64,000 bases of DNA from Bernardetiaceae bacterium (GTDB taxonomy: Bacteria > Bacteroidota > Bacteroidia > Cytophagales > Thermoflexibacteraceae), in assembly GCA_025057115.1 (NCBI GenBank), contig JANWWZ010000012.1, positions 26,677 to 90,676 on the forward strand, written 5' to 3'. Below, piece after piece: positions 1 through 9,531 of the stretch. The first letter of the stretch is position 1. Every line of letters begins with the position of its first letter. The notes below the pieces were generated by a model. The model did no database searches. It was given only the letters and a program-made list of their open reading frames with translations, and was not told the DNA's origin. The translations under genes and the position numbers were made by a program.

Positions 1-327
1 TGATTTAGTAATGGTAAATAGCCTTTACAATACAAAATTGGCGGTGCACTATCTCTTGTATGTTGCAAAACAGATTGAGGGTATCTATCATTATCAAGTC
101 CGATTATAGTAACTCCGCCTGATTTTAGTTTTTCAAAGTTGTTGTATAGTTTGTCATCGGCATCTAGTTGTGGGAAGTAAGAAAAATTGGCTTTTGAAAA
201 TTTGTCAGCAATCGGAGATCTTTTAGTATCCCAGATTCTGGGCAATGGGTATACTGTAAAGGGTGTGAAGGTCTAGTGCCCAACCTTCTATCCAGTTTCC
301 AAATAACGGTTGTGGACTTATTTCCAT
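1..327 (-). pseudogene. Disrupted ComF-like/DprA-like remnant, cut by window edge
   Basis: Reading from 327 downward, the first frame gives a start that resembles ComF-like phosphoribosyltransferases (GNWIEGWALDLHT), then stops near 223. A second frame over the same area reads WDTKRSPIAD, the kind of segment expected a few residues later in that family. That frame stays open to base 1 and then looks like a DprA/Smf nucleotide-binding domain (GGVTIIGLDNDRYPQ, then PPILYCKG). What I see is therefore a ComF-like head joined by a frameshift and probably a deletion to a DprA-like body. Whether the part beyond the edge is intact cannot be seen. The family assignment rests on remembered motifs; a truncated but functional DprA-like gene is the alternative. 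Confidence 0.45.
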
Positions 328-468
328 GTTTGTGATCTTTTTGAAGTAACTACAGTGTATTCGGGCTTTGTATTTGAGCAGAACACAAAACACTTGCCTT
401 TTACACGAAGGCAAAATACAAAACACACATAACTTTCATTTTTACTTTTCACCAAGTCCTTGTTAGCA

Positions 469-1018
469 TTAGTTTTTATTCACCTCTCTACGTAACTGTT
501 CTATTTGCTTAACTGGTAAACCTGTCAAGCGTGCTATAATTTCATTATCCAAACCCTCTAATATTCCATTTTCGCAATCTCGATAACTTTCTCCTCTACT
601 GCTGTTTCCAGAACACTTTTCAAATCTCGGTATTGGATGAGGCTTTCCTCATATCTATCTCGTTGTTCGGGGGTTAGATTGGCTAATGCTGCCGCCTCAA
701 ATGCTTTCTGGAATATCGGTTCGTTGAGGATGCTTGGTATGTGGTCAAAACTTTCCAAATGCTTTAAGAAATAACACCATTTATCAAATTTTGTCTCTAA
801 CTCAGTCTCCTTTTTATTGAACAAGGGCATCTGTAAAAACCTAAAATGCAGTTTATCAAAGAATAGGTCTCCGTCTTGGTCTTTCAAGGCTACGTCTCGC
901 CTAAATTTTCGCCATTCATCAAATTTGTTTTCATTAATACAACTCTTAGAAAAGCACTCACATTTAAACTGTGCTAGTGCTGAAAGGATTTTAGCCAGAA
1001 AATAGCTACCAATTCATC
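469..1018 (-). pseudogene. Rpn-family PD-(D/E)XK nuclease/transposase remnant
   Basis: The frame entering at about 1018 has no good start codon and lacks the N-terminal catalytic region. From about 890 it reads the characteristic C-terminal half of Rpn-type recombination-promoting nucleases: LKDQDGDLFFDKLHF, FNKKETELETKFDKW, then a Gln/Glu-rich helix. It stops at 558. Another frame then continues directly as GILEGLDNEIIARLTGL and VKQIEQLRREVNKN and stops at 469. Restoring one A in the A-run near 568 would join the two, so a one-base deletion is the likely lesion. With the catalytic half gone, the copy is surely inactive. There is no transposon end in sight. Confidence 0.7.
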
Positions 1019-1101
1019 ACTAAATTTTTAGGCTTTATCACATTTTTTTAGGCAACAGCTATCCGAGTAGTAATATATCAGCCGAAAAATCGACGCCGAA
1101 T

Positions 1102-1497
1102 ATGTATCGATTACTACTTTTTTGGCTATTTGCCGTAGGCAGCGCAGTTATAAGCCACTCTTTGCAAGCCCAGCAAAAGCAAGAAGTCATGATTATTACT
1201 ACCATAGAGTACATGGACTTCTTAGACGGAGGTTCTTCCCAGATGCACATTTCTCGCGCTGACGGATCTTCAGAAAGCGTGCAGCTAAGAGGATTGTATT
1301 CATTTGGCAAGTACATCAGCGACAAGAAAGTAAAGCAAAACGATCAAACTCTCATCAGCAAGCTCAACGAATACTTGCAACAAGGTTGGCAAATTGTAGC
1401 GGTATCCTCTTCTACTCAACCCAAAGGCAATTCTTTGGAAGATCCACCAAGCTCTATTCTGACGCGTTACGTGCTAGTGAGAGACTTAAAGCAGTAA
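1102..1497 (+). CDS. Small secreted protein of unknown function
   Basis: A 131-residue protein that I do not recognise. The first 23 residues (basic start, then a hydrophobic run ending SLQAQ) form a clear signal peptide, so it is exported. The mature part alternates short strands with a helix (LISKLNEYLQQGWQIVAV), and the phrase GWQIVAVSSS resembles small bacterial proteins that report on a computed quantity, but this gives no function. The gene stands alone between a decayed nuclease on the other strand and the convergent barrel gene. A weak hairpin follows it. It is probably real because of the signal peptide and even codon use. Confidence 0.6.
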   Translation: MYRLLLFWLFAVGSAVISHSLQAQQKQEVMIITTIEYMDFLDGGSSQMHISRADGSSESVQLRGLYSFGKYISDKKVKQNDQTLISKLNEYLQQGWQIVAVSSSTQPKGNSLEDPPSSILTRYVLVRDLKQ

Positions 1498-1555
1498 GCA
1501 TGTACCTGTATAAAAAACCTCAATTTTAGGAACTCTCGTTTTCATCGCCTTATAA

Positions 1556-1595
1556 GCCCCTACTAGAGCTCAATTCGGGTAGGGCACTTTTATTT
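1556..1595 (+). terminator. Possible terminator after the small secreted protein
   Basis: GCCCCTAC (1556-1563) can pair with GTAGGGC (1579-1585) with one bulged base, and a T-rich stretch (ACTTTTATTTT) follows. It lies 58 bases beyond the stop codon at 1497. The stem is imperfect and the T-run is interrupted, so it is only a candidate. Confidence 0.35.
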
Positions 1596-1660
1596 TGGTG
1601 GGATTGGAAATTCAAACAAACTAGTTGTAAAATAGATTGCCACTTGTGTTGCAAATTGAG

Positions 1661-4600
1661 TCAGAAGAGGGCAGTAATTTGCATGCGCCCAATATGGGCT
1701 ATAGGTTGCATCGGAGAGCGGCGCCCTTCGTATTGCATAGTCAGTTGCAAGCCTCCTCCTAAACGCTGCTGCCAGTTAATCGACCAGTTAAAATTAGCAC
1801 CTGGCTGCAGGGCTTCCAACATTTCATACCCCAAAGGGCTGTTAATTTCGCCTTGATAAAAAATTTGCGTCGCCTTAAAACGAAATTGTACATTTCGGCG
1901 AGTTTCTTGAGCCCATCGAATTTCTGTTAGTAGTTCATTAAATCTTGCTTTGCTGTTTTCTTGTGAGCGTTTATCTTGAAAAATGTAAGAAAAAGCTACG
2001 CGCCACTGCAACGAAGGCTGCCAAGCAAGTTCAGGTTTGAACTGGCGCGTTGAAATGTTAAAATTTCGGTTCATCATGAAGTCGGAAGCGCTGCCAATTC
2101 GGCTGGTACTGAACAAAAAACGCACATTCCAGTGAGCGGCAAAATTTCTCCTGTAGCTGAGTTGCCATTCAGTCAGATGGCGTTCTTCAAAGCCGTTGGT
2201 AAGCAATTGTTTTTGTCTGTTTTGTACGTAGGTGAGGTCGGCGTTCCATTGGGTAGCGGTTCTGTTGAGAAAAAAGGTGCTTCGCAAGGCTTCTTGAGTG
2301 GATAGCAAGGCGCTATCTGCTACTGATACAAAAGGCAACAATCGAGCGCTAAGTCGCCCATCGGTCAATCGTCGGTTGACTGTCCATGAGCTGACGTTGC
2401 TCAATTTACTTGCCCAGTAGCGCCATCCTTTTGCTTTTGACCACGTAACAGGAAAACCTAAGTTAAGCCGCCAGCTAAGATTATTGGCATAAGCTGGAAT
2501 GTATTGATCCGTTTGAGTAAAAAACTTGACATAATTTCGCTCATCAGGGTTAAGAGCTAGATAAAATTCGTTGAGTTGTTGGATGCCATCATTGTTGTCG
2601 TCGCGCCAGGTGTGCGTTCCTAGTCCGTTGTTTACTTGCAAGAAAACAAACTCTCGACGCGGTTCTCTTCCGCTATTGTTGGCAAGAGTAAACTCACTGC
2701 GAATAGCGCGTTGCCAAAGCGTGGCATTCCAATCTATTCTGCCCATGATGGTTCTTTCATGAGGCGGTAGGCTTTGAAGATTTTCTAAGTGCCGATAAGT
2801 AAACTGCACGTTCAGCCATTGCAGCGGAGTTTTTTTCTGCCAATTGAAATGGGTGGTATGGGCTCTTGTAATGCGCTGCAGACTGCCTTCTTGTGGTGAA
2901 AAATCTTCGCGAAAGGCATAGGAGCCATTGAGTTGAAAGCGAGCACTATCGCCGTTGCGCAAGTAAAGCATATGCTCGTAAAAATTCATGGCAGTGGCTA
3001 CGATGCTGTCTCGCTTTAGATTGTGCACTGTGTTGCGGTCAATGCTAAACTGATAGCCAGGAACCAAGTACTTGCCCCAGCGAGCTAAATGACCAGTAAA
3101 GCGATGCCATTGAGAGCGGAAAGGGGTATCATTTTGCACAAACTGGTTTTTCATTAAAAAAGCATTGGTTTGAAACTGCCATCGATGCCATGTGTAACCC
3201 GCCTCGATCCATTGCTGAAATCCGTTTACCTGCTGCTGTCGGATGCGGCGCAAGTGTTTTAGCTGCAAGTAACGGTTTTCTTTTCGCAATCCGCTGGCGA
3301 TTTGCCAGAGGTAGTCTTCTGCTGGTTGGGAGATAATGCCTAGTGAAACGTCTTCTACGGACCAGTCGCGGTCAAACTCTATGTATCGAAAGCGGTCTAT
3401 AGGTCGGAAGTGAGCACCAGTGCGGGTAAGAGATACTTCAGCATTCCACTGAGCGCCTTTAAAAATCCCGCTGTTAATTTTTTCATCATTATTCCGATAT
3501 CCTATTTGCCAAGCTGTACCGTGATTGTCTTGGTTATCCAGCGGCGAGAAGCGGTTTAAATCTGTTTTGCTAAAGGCACCTTCAAAAAATAGCTTGCCAT
3601 TTCCGTGCAGCCGATAACTTCCTCCTATCGTAGCCATTTGTTTTTCATTAGGAGCGGGCAGCAGGCGAACAGGAGCATAGTTGCCTTGTCCGATTCCCAC
3701 CCAAACAAACTCGCGACCGTTGGCAGTAGGGCTGCCTGCAATGTAGTCGCCTTTGCCAAATCCTACTTCAGAAAAAGAAATGCTGAAAAGTGGCTGCCCA
3801 TTAGGTTGTTTTGCGCGCTGATAAAAGCGATAAGGGTTACCGTTGATGATGGTATCACGCCCATAGTAGAGGATTCGATTAGCATCCCAGGACTCCACTG
3901 GAAAAACAGCAGGAGCCAATACTCGCTCAAGGCTGTCTCCTGCTTGGGCAAGGAGGCGTTTATCTTGGTCGCTAAGTTGGGCTAACAAAGGATTGCGCGG
4001 GTTGTCGCTTTCGCGGTAAAATTGACCAAATACTTCTGCCCGTTGTCCAAGAAATTGCTGGTGAGTGGCTTGCAAAATGCTTCGCGCATAGTTCTGGGAA
4101 ACAAATTCCACATCTACTCTCACGCGAGAAAAGCGGGTTATTACTACGCGATTGGTAAAGGTAATTTCTCCCGTGTTGTAATCGATTACATAGTCGTAAT
4201 TGAAACCGCGTGTAAGGAGGCGATTATCCAAAAAGACCTTTTCTGAGTTGGCAAGTACTACCACAAAGCGCTCGCCCTCTGGTCCGCGCAAGCGATAAGG
4301 ACCAAGCACGCCCTCTTGCACTGGAAGAACTTGGGAAACAAAACGCCCTTTAGCTACTCCAATCGCTGCCACTGATTTTGCTTGCGCGCTACTGCTATCG
4401 GAAGTATTGTAGGTAGTTTCCACCATACCGCCCAGAGCATTTTTGTAGAATCGCAAAAAGTGCGAGGGCGAACTTGCAGGGTTTTGTAGTACAATATCAC
4501 CTGCTGTGAAGGTGGCTAACTTGTGGCGCAAACGCATTAAGATGCGATCAAACTGCCTGACTTGTAACGTATTGCCTTCGGGTTGAAAAGGGACATTCTG

Positions 4601-5209
4601 GTCTGTTAGCACAGCTGTCAAGTGGAGATCTTCAGCAATATTACCTTCTAGCTGTAAATTAAGGGCTGATTGCACAAAGACATCTTGTCGGTTTCCAAAG
4701 GCAATGCCGCGAGTAAGGCTTCCGTTTTTTTGCAGCCCTTGTATGTTAAACACCTGTTCGCGTGGAAACCGAGAAGGGTAGGTAATAGGAGTTAGGTCAG
4801 AATTAATCCTGCCGTACAGACCTGAGTCATAGAGTGTTTGGCTGCGCCGAAACAGAGGGCGATGAAGGGCAATAGGCATTAGACGATAACAAATGCGCAC
4901 AGAGTCAGGCAGTAGAGTGTCTTGAGCAGCGTAAAAAATCAATTGATTGCCTTGCAAATCATATTTCCATTGCATCGGATAATTGGGAAAGATTGCCACA
5001 AGGCGTAGCGAAGAAGGAAATAAAGTCAGGCTATCGGGAGTAATGATAGCTACCCATCCTATGCTATCGGGCTTAAAACTAAGAGGAAACGTATTGCATT
5101 TTTCAGCAGGCAAATTGGCGGGAGGTTGTGCCTCTAGCTGTAGCCAATAGCATGAGAACCAACAGAACATTACACAGTGCGCGCTGGCAGCAAATACTTT
5201 TTTCAACAC
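1661..5209 (-). CDS. Large predicted outer-membrane beta-barrel protein
   Basis: An 1182-residue exported protein of a type widespread in Bacteroidota but without an assigned job that I can name. A signal peptide covers about residues 1-27. Residues 90-420 contain conserved blocks such as LRGPEGERFVVVLANSEKV, VIDYNTGEITFTN and VRVDVEFVSQNY. The rest is a long series of alternating aromatic/polar strands like those of an outer-membrane barrel, and the chain ends in Phe (QITALF), the usual barrel signature. Within the barrel half, bases 2567-2602 encode DDNNDGIQQLNE, a perfect EF-hand/dockerin-type calcium loop pattern. It is monocistronic and divergent from tRNA-Ala. The function (transport, adhesion or secretion) is unknown. 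Confidence 0.75.
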   Translation of the reverse strand: MLKKVFAASAHCVMFCWFSCYWLQLEAQPPANLPAEKCNTFPLSFKPDSIGWVAIITPDSLTLFPSSLRLVAIFPNYPMQWKYDLQGNQLIFYAAQDTLLPDSVRICYRLMPIALHRPLFRRSQTLYDSGLYGRINSDLTPITYPSRFPREQVFNIQGLQKNGSLTRGIAFGNRQDVFVQSALNLQLEGNIAEDLHLTAVLTDQNVPFQPEGNTLQVRQFDRILMRLRHKLATFTAGDIVLQNPASSPSHFLRFYKNALGGMVETTYNTSDSSSAQAKSVAAIGVAKGRFVSQVLPVQEGVLGPYRLRGPEGERFVVVLANSEKVFLDNRLLTRGFNYDYVIDYNTGEITFTNRVVITRFSRVRVDVEFVSQNYARSILQATHQQFLGQRAEVFGQFYRESDNPRNPLLAQLSDQDKRLLAQAGDSLERVLAPAVFPVESWDANRILYYGRDTIINGNPYRFYQRAKQPNGQPLFSISFSEVGFGKGDYIAGSPTANGREFVWVGIGQGNYAPVRLLPAPNEKQMATIGGSYRLHGNGKLFFEGAFSKTDLNRFSPLDNQDNHGTAWQIGYRNNDEKINSGIFKGAQWNAEVSLTRTGAHFRPIDRFRYIEFDRDWSVEDVSLGIISQPAEDYLWQIASGLRKENRYLQLKHLRRIRQQQVNGFQQWIEAGYTWHRWQFQTNAFLMKNQFVQNDTPFRSQWHRFTGHLARWGKYLVPGYQFSIDRNTVHNLKRDSIVATAMNFYEHMLYLRNGDSARFQLNGSYAFREDFSPQEGSLQRITRAHTTHFNWQKKTPLQWLNVQFTYRHLENLQSLPPHERTIMGRIDWNATLWQRAIRSEFTLANNSGREPRREFVFLQVNNGLGTHTWRDDNNDGIQQLNEFYLALNPDERNYVKFFTQTDQYIPAYANNLSWRLNLGFPVTWSKAKGWRYWASKLSNVSSWTVNRRLTDGRLSARLLPFVSVADSALLSTQEALRSTFFLNRTATQWNADLTYVQNRQKQLLTNGFEERHLTEWQLSYRRNFAAHWNVRFLFSTSRIGSASDFMMNRNFNISTRQFKPELAWQPSLQWRVAFSYIFQDKRSQENSKARFNELLTEIRWAQETRRNVQFRFKATQIFYQGEINSPLGYEMLEALQPGANFNWSINWQQRLGGGLQLTMQYEGRRSPMQPIAHIGRMQITALF

Positions 5210-5262
5210 TATTGGTTGCTAATTGGCTTTTGTCAAAAATACGCAAATTTGCTTTGAAACGC

Positions 5263-5292
5263 TTGTAGAATTATTCAAAGCCTGTAAATTTG
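5263..5292 (+). promoter_or_regulatory. Bacteroidota-type promoter of tRNA-Ala
   Basis: TTG at 5263-5265, a 19-base spacer and TAAATTTG at 5285-5292 match the Bacteroidota consensus TTG-N19-TAnnTTTG exactly. The expected start of transcription is 5-7 bases downstream, just before the tRNA at 5304. Confidence 0.7.
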
Positions 5293-5303
5293 CATGCATA
5301 CTC

Positions 5304-5377
<74 letters not shown>

Positions 5378-5390
5378 CAAGTAAAAGAAT

Positions 5391-6050
5391 TCAACCTCGT
5401 TCTGCCCTCCACACCTGTACTTGCCTTGTAGCGCTTGAAAAGTTCACTCCTACCAGCCATACCTCCTTCTCTTCAACCACATACCTGCGGTAGTACCCCT
5501 TCTCTTTTATCTGACCCAACGCCTCCTCCACACTCTCCCATCCAACTTGAACTCAAACACGTACACCCAAGTCCCGTGCCGTATCACCGCATCTACCCGA
5601 CCCCCTACTCACTGACACCTCCGACTCTATCAAAAAACCGCACAGCTTCAGCGCCAAGAAAAGAATCGCATGAAAGTATCGCTCTTGACGACTGTCAAAC
5701 AACTGATGCGGAATGCAGCTGAACAACCCGTTGACAGTCTCCATCATCCCCGCTATGTCATGGCGGCGAACTAACAAACCCAACCGACACCCCAGTCAAC
5801 CTCCTTCTGCATTCTCTGAGAAAGATACCAATAGGTGCTCTATCATTGTCCGAGACACCTCCTGATTGGGATAGTCCAACGTGTACAAATCGCTCTCCTT
5901 GTCATAGCTCCACAAGATTATCCTAGAGGACGGGCAATGAAGTTAAACTTGCTCTTTTGGACAAAAATGAGCTTATGAATGAAAGCCGTTTTGTCCACAT
6001 AGAGCATTTTTTGTTTCTTAGTTCAACGAAATCCTGCTTGCCGGTAGATA
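5391..6050 (-). pseudogene. AAA-ATPase/PD-(D/E)XK (DUF1703-type) remnant
   Basis: Reading downward from about 6045, GKQDFVELRNK, then after a one-base shift MLYVDKTAFIHKLIF and FNFIARP, is the start of the common AAA-ATPase-like family with a C-terminal PD-(D/E)XK nuclease domain. At about 5935 the sequence jumps to the family's C-terminal half: SYDKESDLYTLDYPNQEV, then MMETVNGLFSCIPHQLFD. The nuclease domain GRVDAVIRHGTWVYVFEFKLD follows in a shifted frame, then after another shift SVEEALGQIKEKGYYRRY, ending QVWRAERG with a stop at 5391. The ATPase core is missing, so a large internal deletion plus at least three frameshifts have killed the gene. These genes are often multicopy in Bacteroidota. 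Confidence 0.75.
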
Positions 6051-6104
6051 AAAGCAGAAAATGGTTCATAAGAAACCGTATGCAAAGAAACAGAAAAGAC
6101 TTGG

Positions 6105-6803
6105 TCAATTTTTTGGTCGCACAGTGCGTTGTTCGATTGGCTTTTGATAGTTGCGTCCTTGAAATATGCGCTTGACGTAGATGCCTGGCGTATGGATTTG
6201 ATTGGGGTCTAAGGCTCCTATCGGCACAAGTTCCTCTACTTCAGCCACTGTTATAGTAGCTGCTGTTGCCATCATGGGATTGAAATTTCTAGCCGTTCCT
6301 CGATAGATCAAATTGCCCGCTGCATCGCCTTTCCATGCCTTGATAAAAGCAAAATCAGCCCGCAGCCATTCTTCTAACAAATACCACTTTCCATGAAATT
6401 GGCGAAGTTCTTTGCCTTCAGCCACTTCCGTCCCTACCCCTGCTGGAGTGTAAAAGGCAGGAATACCCGCTCCTCCTGCACGAATCCGCTCTGCTAACGT
6501 GCCCTGAGGGATAAGCTCCACTTCTAACTCTCCTGTTAGCATTTGGCGTTCAAATTCAGCATTTTCTCCTACGTAGGAAGAAATCATTTTTTTTATTTGT
6601 CGGCTTTTGAGCAATAACCCTAGTCCGAAGTTATCAACGCCAGCATTGTTGGAGATGCAGGTGAATCCCTTTTTGCCGCTTCTTAGAATTGCCTCGATGC
6701 AGTTTTCTGGAATTCCACAAAGTCCGAAGCCTCCTACCATAATGGTCATATTATCTTCTAAGCCGACGATAGCTTCATCAGCACTGGCTACTACTTTATT
6801 CAT
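6105..6803 (-). CDS. scoA: 3-oxoacid CoA-transferase subunit A
   Basis: A 232-residue A (alpha) subunit of succinyl-CoA:3-ketoacid CoA-transferase, which moves CoA from succinyl-CoA to acetoacetate or another 3-oxoacid. The family signature is seen in [11 protein letters not shown] near the N-terminus, [13 protein letters not shown], the motif [16 protein letters not shown] in the middle, and the conserved block [15 protein letters not shown]. The length is normal. The catalytic Glu lies in the B subunit, and no scoB gene is adjacent, although in most genomes scoA and scoB are paired. The partner must lie elsewhere or has been lost. The downstream side is decayed DNA, so a scoB gene may have been removed there. 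Confidence 0.9.
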   Translation of the reverse strand: MNKVVASADEAIVGLEDNMTIMVGGFGLCGIPENCIEAILRSGKKGFTCISNNAGVDNFGLGLLLKSRQIKKMISSYVGENAEFERQMLTGELEVELIPQGTLAERIRAGGAGIPAFYTPAGVGTEVAEGKELRQFHGKWYLLEEWLRADFAFIKAWKGDAAGNLIYRGTARNFNPMMATAATITVAEVEELVPIGALDPNQIHTPGIYVKRIFQGRNYQKPIEQRTVRPKN

Positions 6804-6902
6804 AATGCTTCAAAAATTGACAGTCCAAATCGAATTTATTGCTTTGGGCGAAAATTATGGAAAAACCTTGATACTTTCGCTTCCCTTTTACCTGTTCTCT
6901 CA

Positions 6903-7991
6903 ATGCTTAATTACTATCAAACAATCAACATCAGTACGGCGGCTGGACATATAGCAGACACAGCCATTTTTGTCATTTATACTGGAGGCACAATTGGCAT
7001 GGACTACGACAAAGAGGGCAAACACCTAAAGCCTATTAACTTCGAGCACATCATAGAAAAAGTACCAGAATTGCGCCGCTTTGAGTTTGAACTCACTTTG
7101 TTAAGTTTTGAAAACCCAATCGACTCAGCAGATATTAAAGTGCACCACTGGATTAATATTGCCCGCATTGTATATGATTTTTACAACGATTACGACGCTT
7201 TTGTCATTTTGCACGGTACAGATACAATGGCATACACGGCTTCAGCATTGAGTTTTTTATTTGAGAATCTGGCTAAACCTGTTATCCTCACAGGGGCTCA
7301 ATTGCCTATAGGGGTGCCTCGCACTGATGCCCGTGAAAATTTCATCACAGCACTAGAGATTGCTGCTATGAAAAAAAATGGCTCGCCCCTTGTACCTGAA
7401 GTGTGTATTTTGTTTGATAACTTACTGCTTCGAGGCAATCGGGCTCGCAAGGTACAGAGCAATAATTTCACCGCATTTGCTTCGGAAAATTTTCCACCGC
7501 TGGCAATTACAGGAATTGAAATTCGCTTTAATGAGTCGTTGATTTTGCCAACGCCTACGGGAAGATTTGATATTTTTTCCAAGATGGATGAAAATGTTGG
7601 CTTGTTAAAAATATTTCCTGGTATTTCGCGTAAATATTTAGAGCATTTTCTTGCCACTCCTGACTTGCGAGGCATTGTCATGGAAACGTATGGCTCGGGC
7701 AATACGCCTGCAGACAGTTGGTTTATGAACGCTTTAAGCCAAGCAATAGAAAATGGCATTCACATCCTCAACGTGTCTCAATGCAATGGAGGAACGGTTA
7801 TACATGGCATGTATGAATCTAGTAAAATCTTGGAGAGCATTGGCGTAATTAGCGGTGGCGATATTACCCCAGAAGCTGCCATTGCCAAAATGATGTTTCT
7901 ACTGGCCAATGAACCTAACCCACAACTGGTGCGCCAAAAGTTAGCCACTTCCTTGCGGGGTGAAATGACTTATCGCCAAAGCAAAAAGTAG
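6903..7991 (+). CDS. ansA: L-asparaginase, type I (cytoplasmic)
   Basis: Hydrolyses asparagine to aspartate and ammonia. The 362 residues match the type I family length. The N-terminal nucleophile loop YTGGTIGM places the catalytic Thr at 27 (with Thr30), and the second active-site loop HGTDTM lies at 104-109, with the conserved TGAQLPIG shortly after. There is no signal peptide, so the enzyme is cytosolic. The first 20 residues before the conserved strand are poorly conserved, and a later start is possible. It is transcribed divergently from scoA, with only 99 bases between the starts. Confidence 0.93.
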   Translation: MLNYYQTINISTAAGHIADTAIFVIYTGGTIGMDYDKEGKHLKPINFEHIIEKVPELRRFEFELTLLSFENPIDSADIKVHHWINIARIVYDFYNDYDAFVILHGTDTMAYTASALSFLFENLAKPVILTGAQLPIGVPRTDARENFITALEIAAMKKNGSPLVPEVCILFDNLLLRGNRARKVQSNNFTAFASENFPPLAITGIEIRFNESLILPTPTGRFDIFSKMDENVGLLKIFPGISRKYLEHFLATPDLRGIVMETYGSGNTPADSWFMNALSQAIENGIHILNVSQCNGGTVIHGMYESSKILESIGVISGGDITPEAAIAKMMFLLANEPNPQLVRQKLATSLRGEMTYRQSKK

Positions 7992-8022
7992 TTGTGTACC
8001 ATTTTTCTAAAGGGAATGTTTG

Positions 8023-9531
8023 CTAAAATCTGTTCACGTAACCGAAGTGAATCTTAGACTGCTCTAAAGAAAAATTTTGCTTGAGTTGCAAAGAGTTTCC
8101 CATAGCGTAGGTAAGTGAAAAAATGCCGCCTTTGGTATTGAGATTAATGCCAAATCCTATTCCTAAGGGAGTATCGGTAAGGAATTGGTGAAGGGTTTTC
8201 CGTTGCAGTCTGCCATAGTCCACAAAGGCAAACAAGAAAGAATTTTCTTCAAAATAAAGCCGCTCTTCTGCAGTAGCAATTAGATACCCTGAGGCGAAAA
8301 AGTCATTTTCATTAAAACCACGCAGTGATTGCAGCCCTCCTAGACGAAATAACTCGTTCAAAAAAAGTTGTCGGCTAAAGATTAAACCACCTTGAAAGCG
8401 CAGCCTGAGCGCTGTTAGCTTGCCAGTGGGGATGAAGCTAGTAAGCTCTCCCGTTGCAAAGCCCTGCGGCAAGCGCTGTTGAGCGGCTTTGTTACCGATA
8501 CCCGCTTCTAGGGTCATCTGCCAACCTTTTTGGGGTTGTAAAGGGTTGTTTACTCTGTTAAAGCGGTAACTCATTCCATAAGAAACAAAGCGCATTCCTT
8601 GTATGTGGTTATCTGTTGGCAAACGCAAAGCAGTGGTAACTACAGAAGTCTGGTTGCGCACAAAAAAGCCCAAATTGCCTATAGATTTTCGCTGAGCAAA
8701 CAAGAGATATTCTAGCTTAGCTTGCCAGTGTAAGTTAAAGAATGTAGTATCTTGTTTGAGGAATTGTAGTTGAAAAGCAGCGTGAAGTCGGGTTCTTAAA
8801 AGAAAAGGATGGTCGTAAGCAAGTTTGAGGGATTGAGTAGCTGTGCGTATTCGTTGCCATTCTGCTGTGAGGGATTTTCCGCTGTTAAATAAATTGCCTA
8901 AATGCAAATTTGCCATACCCGTGAGCAATATGTTCCCTTGGCGTTCCTGATTGGGCAAAAAACCTACAATGCCATCAAATCGACTCACTTGGGCAGGTTC
9001 TACGTGCAAGGTTAGATGAGCGCGGTCAAAGCGAAATACTACTCCTACTTCCCCTTTCAAGCGTAGATAAGGCAGAGCTTTTAGTGTTTCTGTGGCCTGA
9101 TTGACTAATGTTTGACGAAAAGGCTCTCCAGGATAAATTCCCAACAAAGTTTGAAGTAACGCTGGCTTTACCCCTCCTTTGCCTATTACAATAAGAGTGT
9201 CAAAGCGAATGAATGCACCACTGCGGTAGTTGATTGTTGCTTGTATTACGTCGTTTTCTTTTACTTGAAGCTCTGTAAGTCCAATTTCGGCAAAGGGATA
9301 GCCGTTGTTTTCGGCGTAGGTGAGCACAGCGTTTTGAATAGTTTGCCATTGCTCGAGTGTGGCATATCCATTTTTACCTATGTAGCGAAAGGCACCAGAA
9401 AGATGCAATACTTTTGCGGTAGCACTATCATAATGCAACAAAATTTGCGTTTTGTTCCAAGAAGGTTGACAATATGCAAAGTGAAATAGCAGCCCGCAAG
9501 TGAAAGAGAGCAGGTAGTAAAACGCGCTCAC
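8023..9531 (-). CDS. BamA/TamA-like outer-membrane protein
   Basis: A 502-residue Omp85-type protein. A signal peptide covers about residues 1-21. A region of POTRA character follows (LTELQVKENDVIQATINYR, then a second unit with GIYPGEPFRQ). From about residue 200 there are amphipathic barrel strands, including the conserved surface-antigen pieces LGGLQSLRGFNENDF and FVDYGRL, and the chain ends in Phe (FGYVNRF). It is shorter than BamA, having fewer POTRA domains, and closer to the small Bacteroidota Omp85 proteins. The chosen start is a GTG. The role in outer-membrane assembly or secretion is inferred from the family. It stands alone, convergent with ansA. Confidence 0.8.
   Translation of the reverse strand: MSAFYYLLSFTCGLLFHFAYCQPSWNKTQILLHYDSATAKVLHLSGAFRYIGKNGYATLEQWQTIQNAVLTYAENNGYPFAEIGLTELQVKENDVIQATINYRSGAFIRFDTLIVIGKGGVKPALLQTLLGIYPGEPFRQTLVNQATETLKALPYLRLKGEVGVVFRFDRAHLTLHVEPAQVSRFDGIVGFLPNQERQGNILLTGMANLHLGNLFNSGKSLTAEWQRIRTATQSLKLAYDHPFLLRTRLHAAFQLQFLKQDTTFFNLHWQAKLEYLLFAQRKSIGNLGFFVRNQTSVVTTALRLPTDNHIQGMRFVSYGMSYRFNRVNNPLQPQKGWQMTLEAGIGNKAAQQRLPQGFATGELTSFIPTGKLTALRLRFQGGLIFSRQLFLNELFRLGGLQSLRGFNENDFFASGYLIATAEERLYFEENSFLFAFVDYGRLQRKTLHQFLTDTPLGIGFGINLNTKGGIFSLTYAMGNSLQLKQNFSLEQSKIHFGYVNRF

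Noticed and set aside
5435..5722. 95-codon plus-strand frame rich in Pro and Ser
   Set aside because: It lies opposite the decayed AAA-ATPase/nuclease remnant, whose frames read clear family motifs; the Pro-rich frame is a shadow.
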